DNA from: CAIXSC01 sp046349915
Lineage (GTDB): Bacteria; Planctomycetota; Planctomycetia; Pirellulales; Pirellulaceae
Direction: 5' to 3'
NCBI GenBank assembly: GCA_046349915.1
Contig: JAXMBL010000003.1
Location: forward strand, 1,984,001-2,048,000
Length of the DNA: 64,000 nt
Each line of letters starts with the position of its first letter. The stretch's first letter is position 1. Positions 43,786 through 53,069 of this stretch are shown one piece after another. Below the pieces are notes generated by a model, which had not been told where the DNA came from, did not search any database, and was given only the letters and a program-made list of their open reading frames with translations. Both the position numbers and the translations under genes were made by a program.

Positions 43786-45513
43786 CTATGGACCCGCGGC
43801 CAAACCGGGGACGCGCGGGTCGTGCGCCCCTTGGAACACTCCACGCGACTCGTCCCAAATAATCGCCTGGCTCACGCCGAGGCCTGAGACTTCCTTGAGA
43901 GAATGGCCGCGATTGCGTAGCGCCTGACGAGTGGCTGACGACAGCGACGATTCCACTCGTAGTTCATCGGGCGACCACTGATGATGGAACCTCGGTTCCG
44001 CCAGACAGGCGTTCAGCGGCAACTCGAGGTCGATGCGCCGAATGAGTGCCAAGAGAACCTGCGAGATGATCGTCGGGCCGCCCGCGGCGCCAACCGTCAT
44101 GACTGGTTTTCCCTCGCGCAGCACCATGGTCGGGCTCATGCTCGAAAGCGGGCGCTTGCGCGATTGGATCGCGTTCGCCTCGGCGCCTAAGAGTCCAAAG
44201 GCGTTGGGCACGCCGGGCTGGATGGAAAAGTCATCCATCTCGTTGTTCAAAATGACGCCCGTGCCGGGGACGATCACCTTCGACCCGAAGGTGGTGTTCA
44301 CCGTCGTGGTCAACGCCACCCAGTACCCGTCGGCGTCCGCGGCCGCCACATGCGTCGTGTGTTTCTCAAACGCGGCTTCATCCGCTTGCGGCGGCTGGCC
44401 ATGTCCCGCCACCGTGGTTGCTCGTTCAGCATCAATGCTGGCGGCCAGTTTCGCGGCGTAATCACGATCGAGCAGACCGCGAGGCACGCGAGCGAAATCG
44501 GGATCGCCGAGCCAGAACGCGCGGTCGGCGAACGCTCGCTTCATCGTCTCCGCGACCCAGTGAATTCGCGTCGGTTCGTCCAGTTCTTTCAGACGCGGCG
44601 CGCGGGCCTCCAGCATGTGCAGCATTTGAGCAATATGTACGCCGCCAGAGCTGGGCGGTGGGAAGCTGACCACTTGATGTCCACGGTAAGTCGTGGCGAT
44701 CGGTTCCCGACGACGGACTTCGTAAGCGGCGAAATCGTCGGCGGTAATTATCCCGCCCTCCCGCTGCATCCAGTCGCCAACCTGCCGCGCGAATTCGCCC
44801 CGATAAAACCAGTCGCTCCCCTGCTCCGCCAACGCGCGATAGGTTTTGGCCAAGTCCGGCTGCCGTAGCGTCTCGCCCTCCCGGTAAGGTTCGCCGTCGG
44901 CCTTCAGCAAGATGGCTCGAGTGGCCTCGAACCGCCGAATGGTGCGAGCGCTAGCGGCCAATTTTCCCGCATAGACTCGGTCGATTGCGAAACCATCCTC
45001 GGCGAGTTTCGCGGCCGGCACCCAAAGTCGAGCCATCGGGAGTTTGCCGTACTCCCGCACCGCCTGCGAATAGACGGCAACCGCGCCCGGCACCGCGACA
45101 GCGAGCGGTCCCGTTTGGCTCGCCTCTGGATTTAGTTTTCCCTGCTGAATGTACATATCTCGGCGCGCCGCGCCCGGCGCCATTTCGCGTCCATCCAGCG
45201 CGTGGAATTTTCCATCGGGCGTTCGGATGAGCACCAGCGCGCCGCCGCCGATGCCCGAATTGTGGCCGTCGACGACGCCGAGCGTGAGGGCCGTGGCAAT
45301 CGCCGCATCGACCGCATTGCCTCCCGCTCGCAACGCATCCAAACCCGCTTGCGTCGCCAACGGATGTACCGATGCCACCATGGCTCGCGGCGATTCTGCC
45401 ACCGGTTTCTTTTCCTGTGACCAAGACTTGTCCGTTACCAACCCGCAGAGAACGATCGCGGATGCCGTAAGGAACCAGCGGCGCGCTTGTCGGCGGCAGG
45501 GAGTTGGCATCAT
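43786..45513 (-). CDS. ggt: gamma-glutamyltranspeptidase, exported
   Basis: 575 residues with an N-terminal signal (ARRWFLTASAIVLCGLV). This Ntn-hydrolase is made as a proenzyme and cleaves itself before the nucleophilic Thr in HTTHVAAADADGYW; the large subunit shows AVDAAIATALTLGVVDGHNSGIGGG and the small subunit PLSSMSPTMVLREGKP and GAAGGPTI. It hydrolyses or transfers the gamma-glutamyl group of glutathione and related peptides in the periplasm. The start at 45513 has AGGAGA 9 nt before it; the longer frame runs towards ispH, which ends 49 bp away. Confidence 0.95.
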   Translation of the reverse strand: MMPTPCRRQARRWFLTASAIVLCGLVTDKSWSQEKKPVAESPRAMVASVHPLATQAGLDALRAGGNAVDAAIATALTLGVVDGHNSGIGGGALVLIRTPDGKFHALDGREMAPGAARRDMYIQQGKLNPEASQTGPLAVAVPGAVAVYSQAVREYGKLPMARLWVPAAKLAEDGFAIDRVYAGKLAASARTIRRFEATRAILLKADGEPYREGETLRQPDLAKTYRALAEQGSDWFYRGEFARQVGDWMQREGGIITADDFAAYEVRRREPIATTYRGHQVVSFPPPSSGGVHIAQMLHMLEARAPRLKELDEPTRIHWVAETMKRAFADRAFWLGDPDFARVPRGLLDRDYAAKLAASIDAERATTVAGHGQPPQADEAAFEKHTTHVAAADADGYWVALTTTVNTTFGSKVIVPGTGVILNNEMDDFSIQPGVPNAFGLLGAEANAIQSRKRPLSSMSPTMVLREGKPVMTVGAAGGPTIISQVLLALIRRIDLELPLNACLAEPRFHHQWSPDELRVESSLSSATRQALRNRGHSLKEVSGLGVSQAIIWDESRGVFQGAHDPRVPGLAAGP

Positions 45514-45562
45514 CGCATTCGGTCTCCTGGCGAAATTCCGTCTCCTGGTGAAATTCAGGCGA

Positions 45563-46507
45563 TCACGAGGACTCGGCCGACGCAATCACTCGCAGTTCAC
45601 GCGGCAACGGGAAATAGACATCCTCGTTCCGCAACGATTTCGACTCGACGGTAGCGCCATACTTCAACCGCAGGAACTCGACGCATTCCTGCACAACCGA
45701 CTCGGGCGCACTCGCCCCAGCGGTGACCAACACGGTTTCGTCCCCCTGAAACCACTCGGGTTGAATATCGGCTGCCCCATCAATCAGGTGCGAGGCAATG
45801 CCTTTTTCCTTCGCCAATTCGCGGAGTCGTTGGCTGTTGGAACTGTTTTGGCTGCCGAGCACGAGCACTACATCGGCGCCGTCCGACAAGGTACGCACCG
45901 CTTCCTGCCGATTCTGGGTGGCGTAGCAGATATCTTCTTTCGGCGGACCCACGATCTGGGGAAATCGCTCTTTGAGTCGTTCGATGATGCGGTTCGCGTC
46001 ATCCACCGAGAGAGTGGTTTGAGTGAGATAGGCCAGTTTCGCGTCAGGCGTCAATGGCAAACGGTCCACATCCTCGGGGGTTTCCACCAGCATCATGGCC
46101 TGAGGCGCCTCGCCCATCGTGCCAATCACTTCATCGTGTCCCTCGTGCCCGACCAACAAGATTGTGTAACCCTCTTTCGCGAACTTCACCGCTTCCAGGT
46201 GGACCTTGGTAACCAGCGGGCAAGTGGCATCGATCGCGTACAGGCGGCGTTCCCGCGCGACGCGACGGATTTCCGGTGATACGCCATGGGCGGAAAACAG
46301 CAGATGAGCGCCTTGCGGGACTTCGTCCAAATGATTGACGAAGACGGCCCCCTTCCCGCGAAACGTCTCGACGACATATTTATTGTGCACAATCTCGTGG
46401 TACACATAAACCGGCGGACCAAACGACTGGAGCGCCAAGTCAAGGCTCTCGATCGCCATGTTTACACCGGCGCAAAACCCCCGGGGACTTGCCAAAATGA
46501 TCTTCAT
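45563..46507 (-). CDS. ispH: 4-hydroxy-3-methylbut-2-enyl diphosphate reductase
   Basis: 314 residues. IspH is the last enzyme of the MEP pathway and yields IPP and DMAPP. The three cysteines that hold the iron-sulfur cluster are in PRGFCAGV, IDATCPLV and ICYATQNR. HEIVHN, FSAHGVS, GHEGHDEVIGT and AGASAPESVV also fit. The start MKIILASPRG at 46507 is preceded by GAGGG and is preferred over 13 further codons. It sits divergent to hpnC, so isoprenoid supply and squalene synthesis genes share an upstream region. Confidence 0.97.
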   Translation of the reverse strand: MKIILASPRGFCAGVNMAIESLDLALQSFGPPVYVYHEIVHNKYVVETFRGKGAVFVNHLDEVPQGAHLLFSAHGVSPEIRRVARERRLYAIDATCPLVTKVHLEAVKFAKEGYTILLVGHEGHDEVIGTMGEAPQAMMLVETPEDVDRLPLTPDAKLAYLTQTTLSVDDANRIIERLKERFPQIVGPPKEDICYATQNRQEAVRTLSDGADVVLVLGSQNSSNSQRLRELAKEKGIASHLIDGAADIQPEWFQGDETVLVTAGASAPESVVQECVEFLRLKYGATVESKSLRNEDVYFPLPRELRVIASAESS

Positions 46508-46689
46508 CTTTCCCTCGTAACTTCCTCTTTCCATCACCAGGGCCATTCACTAGGGACACTCGCCCGGCCATCCTCTCTCGCCCGTGATTGCTTCACGGGA
46601 ACCGCTGGGACGGGCTCTCAGTTTATGCGAAAATCGCCTGACCGGGTCAGACGTCCCAGAAACGGCCCTCACCTATCAGCGTCGCTTGC

Positions 46690-47610
46690 ATGCCACTCCC
46701 CCCCCTCTTGGTCGGTCACTCTTTGCTTGCCAAATTGAGTTGGGAGGAAGCGTCGTCGCTGCGAGTCTGGACTTTAGCCGATTCGCAAGCCTACTGCCGC
46801 CGTCTTACCTGCACGCATTACGAGAACTTCACCGTCGCGAGTTGGTTTTTGCCCCGAGAACTTCGCCAGCCATTCGCGGACCTCTATGCTTACTGTCGCT
46901 GGGCCGACGACTTAGCCGACGAATTTGGCGATGCCTCGGGCAGCGTTGAACTTTTGGACTGGTGGCAAGGTCAACTGGAAGCCTGCTGGCACGGTCAGGC
47001 GGAACACCCGGTATTCATCGCACTGGGCGAATCCCAACGTAGATTCCAACTTTCAAAACAGCCGTTCTTGGATCTGCTCGCCGCTTTCCGTCGCGACCAA
47101 GTCCAGACTCGCTACGCGACCTGGGACGAACTGCGAGCTTATTGTCGAGGGTCGGCGAATCCTGTCGGGCGGTTGGTGCTGGAGTTGGCTCGATGTCGCT
47201 CGGATCGCTTGGATCACTGGTCAGATGCCATTTGCACGGGTTTGCAGATCGCCAATTTCTGCCAAGACGTGGCGCTCGATGCTCGCCGAGGCCGCATTTA
47301 TTTGCCGCGTGAAGTGCGCGATCGCTACGAATGCGTGGACGAGGATTTTGCGGGGAACATCGCCACCGATCGGTTGCGGGGCGTCGTGCGCGAGTGTGTT
47401 CAGGTCGCTTCCCAATCGCTCGAAGAGGGACGGCCATTGCTGGACGAAGTACCACGCTGGCTGCGCCGCGATCTCCGACTATTTCTCGAAGGCGGACATG
47501 CCATCCTGCAAGTGATCGCTCGTCGCGGCTATGATGTATGGAGCGAGCGACCGCGAGTGGGCCGACTGACAAAGCTCAAACTTGTCGCACGTGCCCTGCT
47601 TGCGACTTGA
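46690..47610 (+). CDS. hpnC: squalene synthase-type enzyme HpnC
   Basis: 306 residues. The trans-isoprenyl diphosphate synthase fold has its two Asp-rich motifs in CRWADDLADEFGD and NFCQDVALDARRGRIYLP. HYENFTVASWFLPRELR is the HpnC-type opening. HpnC converts presqualene diphosphate to hydroxysqualene in the HpnC/D/E route to squalene. The ATG at 46690 lacks a clear ribosome site. First gene of hpnCDE. Confidence 0.95.
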   Translation: MPLPPLLVGHSLLAKLSWEEASSLRVWTLADSQAYCRRLTCTHYENFTVASWFLPRELRQPFADLYAYCRWADDLADEFGDASGSVELLDWWQGQLEACWHGQAEHPVFIALGESQRRFQLSKQPFLDLLAAFRRDQVQTRYATWDELRAYCRGSANPVGRLVLELARCRSDRLDHWSDAICTGLQIANFCQDVALDARRGRIYLPREVRDRYECVDEDFAGNIATDRLRGVVRECVQVASQSLEEGRPLLDEVPRWLRRDLRLFLEGGHAILQVIARRGYDVWSERPRVGRLTKLKLVARALLAT

Positions 47611-47661
47611 GCAAGCAAAAGGATCGAGGGTGGCGGCACGGGGCCGCTCCGGAGGAATGGA

Positions 47662-48660
47662 ATGCCTGACATTGTCGACACGTCGCTCGCCGAAAGCTAT
47701 CGGCTCTGCCACGAGGTGGCTCGTCGCGCCGCGTCGAATTTCTACTGGTCGTTTTGGCTCTTGGACGCACCGCGCCGCCGCGCCTTGTGCGCCCTGTACG
47801 CATTCGCGCGTCGTATCGACGATCTGGGTGACGACGACTACCACGCGTTTGATCCAACAGCCGATCGTCACTCCGTGTCCGATTCGTTGGTCGCTGATTC
47901 GCCGACCAACGAAGGCCGAGTCGACCAGACAACGAACACGCAAGTCCGCTTGCAGCAACTCATGGATTGGCGCGACGCGCTCGATCAAGCGTTTGCAGGC
48001 GAACCGACCGACCCGCTGCTCCCCGCGCTCGTCGACGCGGTGCGAAGATACTCGATCCCCGTCGAACATTTGATGTCGCTGATCGACGGCGTCGAACGTG
48101 ATCTGGTGGGAAGTGAGTTCACTTCAAGAGACGAACTGCTGACCTACTTCCATCAAGTGGCGTCTTCCGTGGGGTTGGCCTGCTTGCACGTGTGGACCGA
48201 GCGGCCACTTGAGGTTTATCCAGCCGCTCGCGATTGCGGCGTCGCCTTTCAGTGGACCAACGTCCTGCGCGACTTGCGGGAAGATGCAGAACGAGGGCGA
48301 GTTTATTTGCCGGCGGAGGATCTGCGCGAGTTTGGCGTGTCGCGAGACGATGTGCTTGCCTGTCGGCCCAGCGACGAATTGGAGCAACTGTTGCGTCACT
48401 TGATCGCCCGCGCCGACGAATACTACGCTCGAGGTCGAGCAACTCGCGATGCGCTGCGCGGAGGTGCTCGACGAGCTTTCGACTTGATGTTCCGCGTCTA
48501 CCATCAATTGTTGGACGATTTGCGCCCTCAACCACTGGTAGCGCTGCAACGGCGAGTGCGTTTGAGTCCAGGGCGAAAACTCTGGATCGCCGCCACGTCT
48601 TGCGTCGGCGCCCCGCCGCCGCTCGCTCAAGCCTCGCCCGCGGTCATCGGAACGCCATGA
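47662..48660 (+). CDS. hpnD: presqualene diphosphate synthase HpnD
   Basis: 332 residues. NFYWSFWLLDAPRRRALCALYAFARRIDDLGDD carries the first Asp-rich motif and LRDLREDAERGRVYLPAEDL the second (split here only by family order). HpnD condenses two farnesyl diphosphates to presqualene diphosphate. About 25 residues (ADRHSVSDSLVADSPTNEG) between the first motif and the next helix are an insertion relative to typical HpnD, which is nearer 280-300 residues. GGAGG lies 6 nt before the start, and the 3' end overlaps hpnE by ATGA. Confidence 0.95.
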   Translation: MPDIVDTSLAESYRLCHEVARRAASNFYWSFWLLDAPRRRALCALYAFARRIDDLGDDDYHAFDPTADRHSVSDSLVADSPTNEGRVDQTTNTQVRLQQLMDWRDALDQAFAGEPTDPLLPALVDAVRRYSIPVEHLMSLIDGVERDLVGSEFTSRDELLTYFHQVASSVGLACLHVWTERPLEVYPAARDCGVAFQWTNVLRDLREDAERGRVYLPAEDLREFGVSRDDVLACRPSDELEQLLRHLIARADEYYARGRATRDALRGGARRAFDLMFRVYHQLLDDLRPQPLVALQRRVRLSPGRKLWIAATSCVGAPPPLAQASPAVIGTP

Positions 48661-50069
48661 CGGATCAGTCGGCCATGCCAGGAGGACGCACAGGAGATCA
48701 ACGCCAAGCCGCCATCGTCGGCGGTGGACTCGCGGGTTTAGCGGCGGCCGTTCGTCTGACTCAAGCCGGCGTCCCGGCCGACGTTTATGAATCGCGTGAG
48801 TGTTTAGGGGGGCGAGCAGGATCGTTTCTCGATCCCGCGACCGACACTTGGGTCGATCACTGTCAGCATGTCGGCATGGGCTGCTGTTCGCAGTTGATCG
48901 ATCTCTGCTCGACAATTGGTCAGGCCGAATTCTTTCGTCGCGATACGACCTTGTATTTCGTGGGACCAACGGGCGAGACCACTCGCTTCTCCGGCACTCC
49001 GTGGTTGCCGGCCCCGCTCCATTTGACGTCCGCTTTCCTGCGATTGCCTTACCTGAATCTGCGACAAAAATGGCGAATCGCTCAGAACCTGCGACGGCTC
49101 GTCAGCCTCCCCAACTCCGCGGAAACCGACGAGCAGTCCGCCGAATCGTGGTTGAGTCGCCATGGCGAGGACGCTCGCTCACTCGATTTGTTCTGGTCGG
49201 TGGTTGCGGTCAGTGCGCTTTCCGAGTCGCTTGACCATGTGTCGCTGGCTGCTCTACGTAAGGTGTTTCGCGATGGTTTCCTGAGTAGCCGAACTGCCTA
49301 CCATGTCCTCATTCCTCAACGACCACTCGGCGAATTGAGCGACGCGATCGCTCATTGGTTGCAGCAACGCGGCTCGCGAGTCTTCCGAGGCGCCATGGTG
49401 GAACGCGTTGCGGGGGATTCGCAAGGCGTAACCGGCTTGCGTTTGCGCGAGTTGAACCGACCGGAAGATGTCTTGAACTATCGGCAGGTCATCTTGGCCG
49501 TGCCATGGCATCGTCTGCGTGATCTGTTTGATCCGTCGCTCGCCGAAGGGCTGCCTGCTTTGTGTCAACTTGACTCATTCCAATCGGCGTCGATCGCTAG
49601 CGTACACCTTTGGTGGGATCGATTACTGGTCGATCTTCCTCACGCGGTGTTGTTGGAACGTTTGAGTCAGTGGTTGTTTTATCATGGGGAAGAGAGGTCG
49701 AGTTTGGGCGAAAAGACGCATCATTACCAAGTGGTCGTCAGTGCGTCCCATCGTGTCGCAAAAAGTGACAAGGAGAAGATTCTCCAGACGGTGATCGATG
49801 AATTGCGTGCGGTGTGGCCCAGAGCAGCCGAAGGGCGAGTGGTGCATCAACGCCTGCTCGTCCAACCGCACGCGGTCTTCAGTCCTCTCCCAGGACTGGA
49901 ACGCATTCGACCCGACCAGCGCACACCTGTTCCCGGTCTCTATTGGGCGGGCGATTGGACTCGCACCGGCTGGCCCGCCACGATGGAAGGCGCCATCCGC
50001 TCGGGCGAACTGGCCGCCGCGGCATTACTTCAAGACTGTCTGAATTCAGCTCCTCCAGGAATCGAGTGA
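48657..50069 (+). CDS. hpnE: hydroxysqualene dehydroxylase (FAD amine-oxidase type) HpnE
   Basis: 470 residues. The dinucleotide-binding opening AAIVGGGLAGLAAAVRLTQAG and the C-terminal FAD block PGLYWAGDWTRTGWPATMEGAIRSG mark a flavin amine-oxidase/desaturase-type protein. HpnE reduces hydroxysqualene to squalene. The start at 48657 overlaps the hpnD stop (ATGA), so the two are translationally coupled. The longer open frame upstream is a shadow of hpnD. Its end faces the parDE pair. Confidence 0.95.
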   Translation: MTDQSAMPGGRTGDQRQAAIVGGGLAGLAAAVRLTQAGVPADVYESRECLGGRAGSFLDPATDTWVDHCQHVGMGCCSQLIDLCSTIGQAEFFRRDTTLYFVGPTGETTRFSGTPWLPAPLHLTSAFLRLPYLNLRQKWRIAQNLRRLVSLPNSAETDEQSAESWLSRHGEDARSLDLFWSVVAVSALSESLDHVSLAALRKVFRDGFLSSRTAYHVLIPQRPLGELSDAIAHWLQQRGSRVFRGAMVERVAGDSQGVTGLRLRELNRPEDVLNYRQVILAVPWHRLRDLFDPSLAEGLPALCQLDSFQSASIASVHLWWDRLLVDLPHAVLLERLSQWLFYHGEERSSLGEKTHHYQVVVSASHRVAKSDKEKILQTVIDELRAVWPRAAEGRVVHQRLLVQPHAVFSPLPGLERIRPDQRTPVPGLYWAGDWTRTGWPATMEGAIRSGELAAAALLQDCLNSAPPGIE

Positions 50070-50114
50070 ACAAGTGAGAACGGGACCGAGCAAGCAACGC
50101 GGCCAATACCTGAC

Positions 50115-50441
50115 TTATCCGTCTTTCCATTGCCTAGCAGCGTCTTCTCTCAGTCGCGTCGGGATGTTCATGTTCTCGTGCAGAACGCTGATCACCCCAG
50201 TCGCATCGGTCGAGAGTGATCGAAAGAAGATGAAGTGCCGTTCGTATCGAATAAAATAAACCCCAGGGAGTGCTTCATCCATGACTGGTCGCCATCGGTG
50301 TCGAGCGTTGGCAGCTTCATGGATCGCAGCAACGAGACCACGGACATATCTGTCCGCTTGTGATTCGCCCCAGGTACGTTCGGTATAGTCCCAAATCTCA
50401 AGCAGTCGATCTTTGGCAGCGGGAAGTAGCTTAACTTCCAC
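50115..50441 (-). CDS. parE: ParE-type toxin
   Basis: 108 residues of RelE/ParE fold: LLPAAKDRLLEIWDYTERTWGESQADRY at the start, then LPGVYFIRYERHFIFFRSL and VISVLHENMNI before the tail. ParE toxins of this type inhibit DNA gyrase. A GTG start at 50441 lies inside the antitoxin gene (11-bp overlap), the usual coupling in such pairs. Confidence 0.92.
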   Translation of the reverse strand: MEVKLLPAAKDRLLEIWDYTERTWGESQADRYVRGLVAAIHEAANARHRWRPVMDEALPGVYFIRYERHFIFFRSLSTDATGVISVLHENMNIPTRLREDAARQWKDG

Positions 50442-50700
50442 GCTTGACTCTCCGCGATTTAGCCTCGCTAATCAGGCCATCTACATCGAGCGTTTCAAAC
50501 TCAGACTCCGATGATTCCAGACCAGCCTTCAGTTCATGTCGTAACCATAGCCACTTGCGATTCTCTTCCCGTTCGTAGTCACGCCTCACCAAATCCCGAA
50601 TATACTCGCTTGCAGAGGAATAGACCCCGGAATCCCCAGTTCGCTCCTGGATGAACCGTTGAAGTTCACCCGAAAACCTTACGTTAACGCCTTCTGCCAT
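50431..50700 (-). CDS. parD: ParD-type antitoxin
   Basis: 89 residues. The N-terminal ribbon-helix-helix (NVRFSGELQRFIQERT, then SASEYIRDLVRRDYERE) binds DNA and the rest should wrap the toxin. GGAGGG lies 8 nt before the ATG at 50700, which decides the start over a frame 13 codons longer. The pair occupies the gap between the two arms of the hopanoid locus, an unusual place for it. Confidence 0.92.
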   Translation of the reverse strand: MAEGVNVRFSGELQRFIQERTGDSGVYSSASEYIRDLVRRDYEREENRKWLWLRHELKAGLESSESEFETLDVDGLISEAKSRRVKRGS

Positions 50701-50865
50701 CGGAAAAACCCTCCAATAAAATGGTAGGGGCTGTCCCACATTGAGTCAAGATTGTGGGACGGGGCGACAGTCGCACGGATAGATGTTCATCCCTTTAGCA
50801 CCGTGCTCTAACGTGTATTCGATGTTGATCGCCGATATCGGTTTCTCTGAATGCCTGGAGCACTC

Positions 50866-51843
50866 TCAACGCAGTTGAGCAGCCGTCCCCTCCAGGAACT
50901 TCGCCAGCCGACTGGAGCCTCGTTGAGCCTCCTCGTATAGCTTCCACATGTCTTTGACGCTGGAAGGACGATTCAGCAGGGCGCCGGCGACTGCGCCGAG
51001 TTTTCCGGCCAAGGATTTTTGTTCGAGCAGGTTTTCCACTTCTCGCGGTAGTTCATCGTCCACCGCGTCCGTGATCACTCGCACGGAAATAAACCGCGTC
51101 TTCTGGGCGGCGCAGGCATCCGCGATCGCCCAAGTCTCCATGTCGCAGGCGACCGCCTCATGCTGTCGGGCGAGTTGACGTTTTTCCGCTTCTTCGCGAA
51201 TCAAACGGTCGACGCTCAGCAAGCGGCCGGCGTGCAGCGACTTTTGTGCGGCCAGCGTTTCCGGCGGAAGCTTGAGACCCACATTCAACGCTTGACCCGC
51301 TTCGTTCACGACCTGCTGAGTCATGACAAAATGTCCCTTGCGGACAGGCTCGGCGAGTCCACCCGCGAACCCAGCCGAGACAACCCAGGCGGGACGATGC
51401 AGCGCCAGTAAATCCTCGGTGGCGCGGCGAGCCGCCTTCATGCCAACTCCGGTCTCGCCTACGATCACGCGCGCTTCACCCAAAAAACCGTCGTGTTCCA
51501 CGAATGTCGCGCATTGAGTGCGTACGACCTCGCGCAAGCGTTCAATAAATCCGGCCGCTTCTAACTCCAACGCGAACAGAAACAAGATTGAACACGGAGG
51601 ACGAGGCTCGCTGGGAGACTCGCCGGTTGTTGCCAACGCTTGATCATCGAGCGCTTGATCGTCGTGCCTCTCGCCCGCCAATCTCGACTCAGTACTGCTA
51701 CCAGGCGCAGTGGGCCGACTACGCGAGGCGCCTGGTCGACGCTCCGGCGGCGCTTCGCCTCGCAATGCTTCGGCCACCAAGCCTTGGAACGTCTGTTGCG
51801 CCTGCTGTCGCACCCACGTATTGACGAGAAAGCGTAACCACAT
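50866..51843 (-). CDS. hpnG: HpnG-like nucleosidase (adenosylhopane phosphorylase family)
   Basis: 325 residues. From residue ~85 it is a nucleoside phosphorylase/MTA-SAH nucleosidase fold: ILFLFALELEAAGF, VIVGETGVGMKAAR, VVSAGFAGGLAEPVRKGH and CDMETWAIADACA. By context it is HpnG, which removes adenine from adenosylhopane to give ribosylhopane. The first ~80 residues (a short hydrophobic helix, then an Arg/Ser/Pro-rich segment) are not part of the fold. It is 80 bp downstream of hpnH on the same strand. Confidence 0.82.
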   Translation of the reverse strand: MWLRFLVNTWVRQQAQQTFQGLVAEALRGEAPPERRPGASRSRPTAPGSSTESRLAGERHDDQALDDQALATTGESPSEPRPPCSILFLFALELEAAGFIERLREVVRTQCATFVEHDGFLGEARVIVGETGVGMKAARRATEDLLALHRPAWVVSAGFAGGLAEPVRKGHFVMTQQVVNEAGQALNVGLKLPPETLAAQKSLHAGRLLSVDRLIREEAEKRQLARQHEAVACDMETWAIADACAAQKTRFISVRVITDAVDDELPREVENLLEQKSLAGKLGAVAGALLNRPSSVKDMWKLYEEAQRGSSRLAKFLEGTAAQLR

Positions 51844-51923
51844 GGAGAAGGACTCCGACGGCGAGCAACGGGGCTTGCGTTAGCGCGCGGCGCCGAACGC
51901 CGCGCACTGTCGCTCGCTGGGAA

Positions 51924-53069
51924 TCAGCGAGCTTCCGCCCCAGCTTGCGCCGCGGGCTCCAATTGCACAAGACCAGGCAAATGCGGACGCGGCGGTCCCT
52001 GGGACCCGCTGGCGGGTGAGTGGCTGGCGGGAAGGTGTCGAGCAGGCTCGGAGTCGGGCACGCCGCGCAACGTCCACCACGCCGTGGCGACGAACCCGCG
52101 CCACGTCCCAAACGTCGCCCGCACCGCGCTCGGTTCATAACCACAGTGAGCCATGCAATCGCGGCAGGCAGCGTGTCCGCTGCGAGTGCCGTACCGACTC
52201 CAGTCGGTGGTCTCCATCAGTTCGTCGAAGGTGCGGCAATAGCCTTCATCCAGCAAGTAGCAGGGACGCTGCCAGCCGAAGACGTTGTAGGTCGGATTTC
52301 CCCAAGGAGTGCACTCCAAATCCCACTGTCCCTTGAGGAAGGCCAGGTAGAGCGGCGTGTGATTGAATCGCCAACGACGCGTGCCGCCATCCAGCAGCTC
52401 GCGAAAGACCCGCTGAGTTTCCTGACGGGCAAGAAAATGATCCTGATCGGGCGCTTTGGAATAGCGGTAGCCCGGCGAGATCATCATTCCCTCGACGCCC
52501 AAGCGAGCCAGTTCGTCAAAGAACGCTCGCATCCGCGCCGGCGCCATTCCCTGAAAGACCGTCGTGTTGGTCGTAACGCGAAAGCCACGTTGACGAGCTT
52601 CACGGATGGCGTCGATCGCGATGTCATAAACGCCCTCTCGACATACCGACAGGTCGTGCTCGTCCCGTGGTCCATCCAAGTGGATCGAGAAAGCCAGCCG
52701 ACTCGACGGACAAAATCGATCCAGGGACTCGACCAATTTGAGGGCGTTGGTGCAGAGGTAGACAAACTTGCCGCGCTCGACCAAGCCCGCGACGATTTCA
52801 TCAATCTGTGGATGGAGCAAGGGTTCGCCGCCGGGGATCGACACGAGCGGCGCGCCGCACTCGTCGGCCGCCGCCCAACACTCCGCGGGACTCAATTGTT
52901 TCCGCAGAATTTCCGGCGGATGCTGAATCTTGCCGCAACCCGCGCAAGCCAAATTGCACCGCAGGAGCGGTTCGAGCATCAAGACGAGCGGATAGCGTTT
53001 GCGCCCTCGCCACTGCTGACTCAACACGTAGCGAGCGACGGTCCACATCTGCGCAACAGGAACACTCAT
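51924..53069 (-). CDS. hpnH: adenosyl-hopene transferase HpnH (radical SAM)
   Basis: 381 residues. The radical-SAM cluster ligands are Cys38, Cys42 and Cys45 in CNLACAGCGKIQ. SIPGGEPLLHPQIDEI, HLDGPRDEHDLSVC and the C-terminal cysteine-rich RDCMAHCGYEPSA match HpnH. It joins 5'-deoxyadenosine to diploptene, opening the extended side-chain branch. The start at 53069 overlaps the stop of shc by 4 bases, and the Pro/His-rich C-terminal tail after ~345 is variable sequence. Confidence 0.95.
   Translation of the reverse strand: MSVPVAQMWTVARYVLSQQWRGRKRYPLVLMLEPLLRCNLACAGCGKIQHPPEILRKQLSPAECWAAADECGAPLVSIPGGEPLLHPQIDEIVAGLVERGKFVYLCTNALKLVESLDRFCPSSRLAFSIHLDGPRDEHDLSVCREGVYDIAIDAIREARQRGFRVTTNTTVFQGMAPARMRAFFDELARLGVEGMMISPGYRYSKAPDQDHFLARQETQRVFRELLDGGTRRWRFNHTPLYLAFLKGQWDLECTPWGNPTYNVFGWQRPCYLLDEGYCRTFDELMETTDWSRYGTRSGHAACRDCMAHCGYEPSAVRATFGTWRGFVATAWWTLRGVPDSEPARHLPASHSPASGSQGPPRPHLPGLVQLEPAAQAGAEAR

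Noticed and set aside
42119..43858. Minus-strand frame of 579 codons opposite trpE
   Set aside because: It is antisense to a clear TrpE with all family motifs; such long antisense frames are common in GC-rich codon usage.
48234..48656. 141-codon N-terminal extension of HpnE
   Set aside because: It lies in another frame of hpnD; the ATGA overlap at 48657 gives the natural start directly before the FAD-binding motif.
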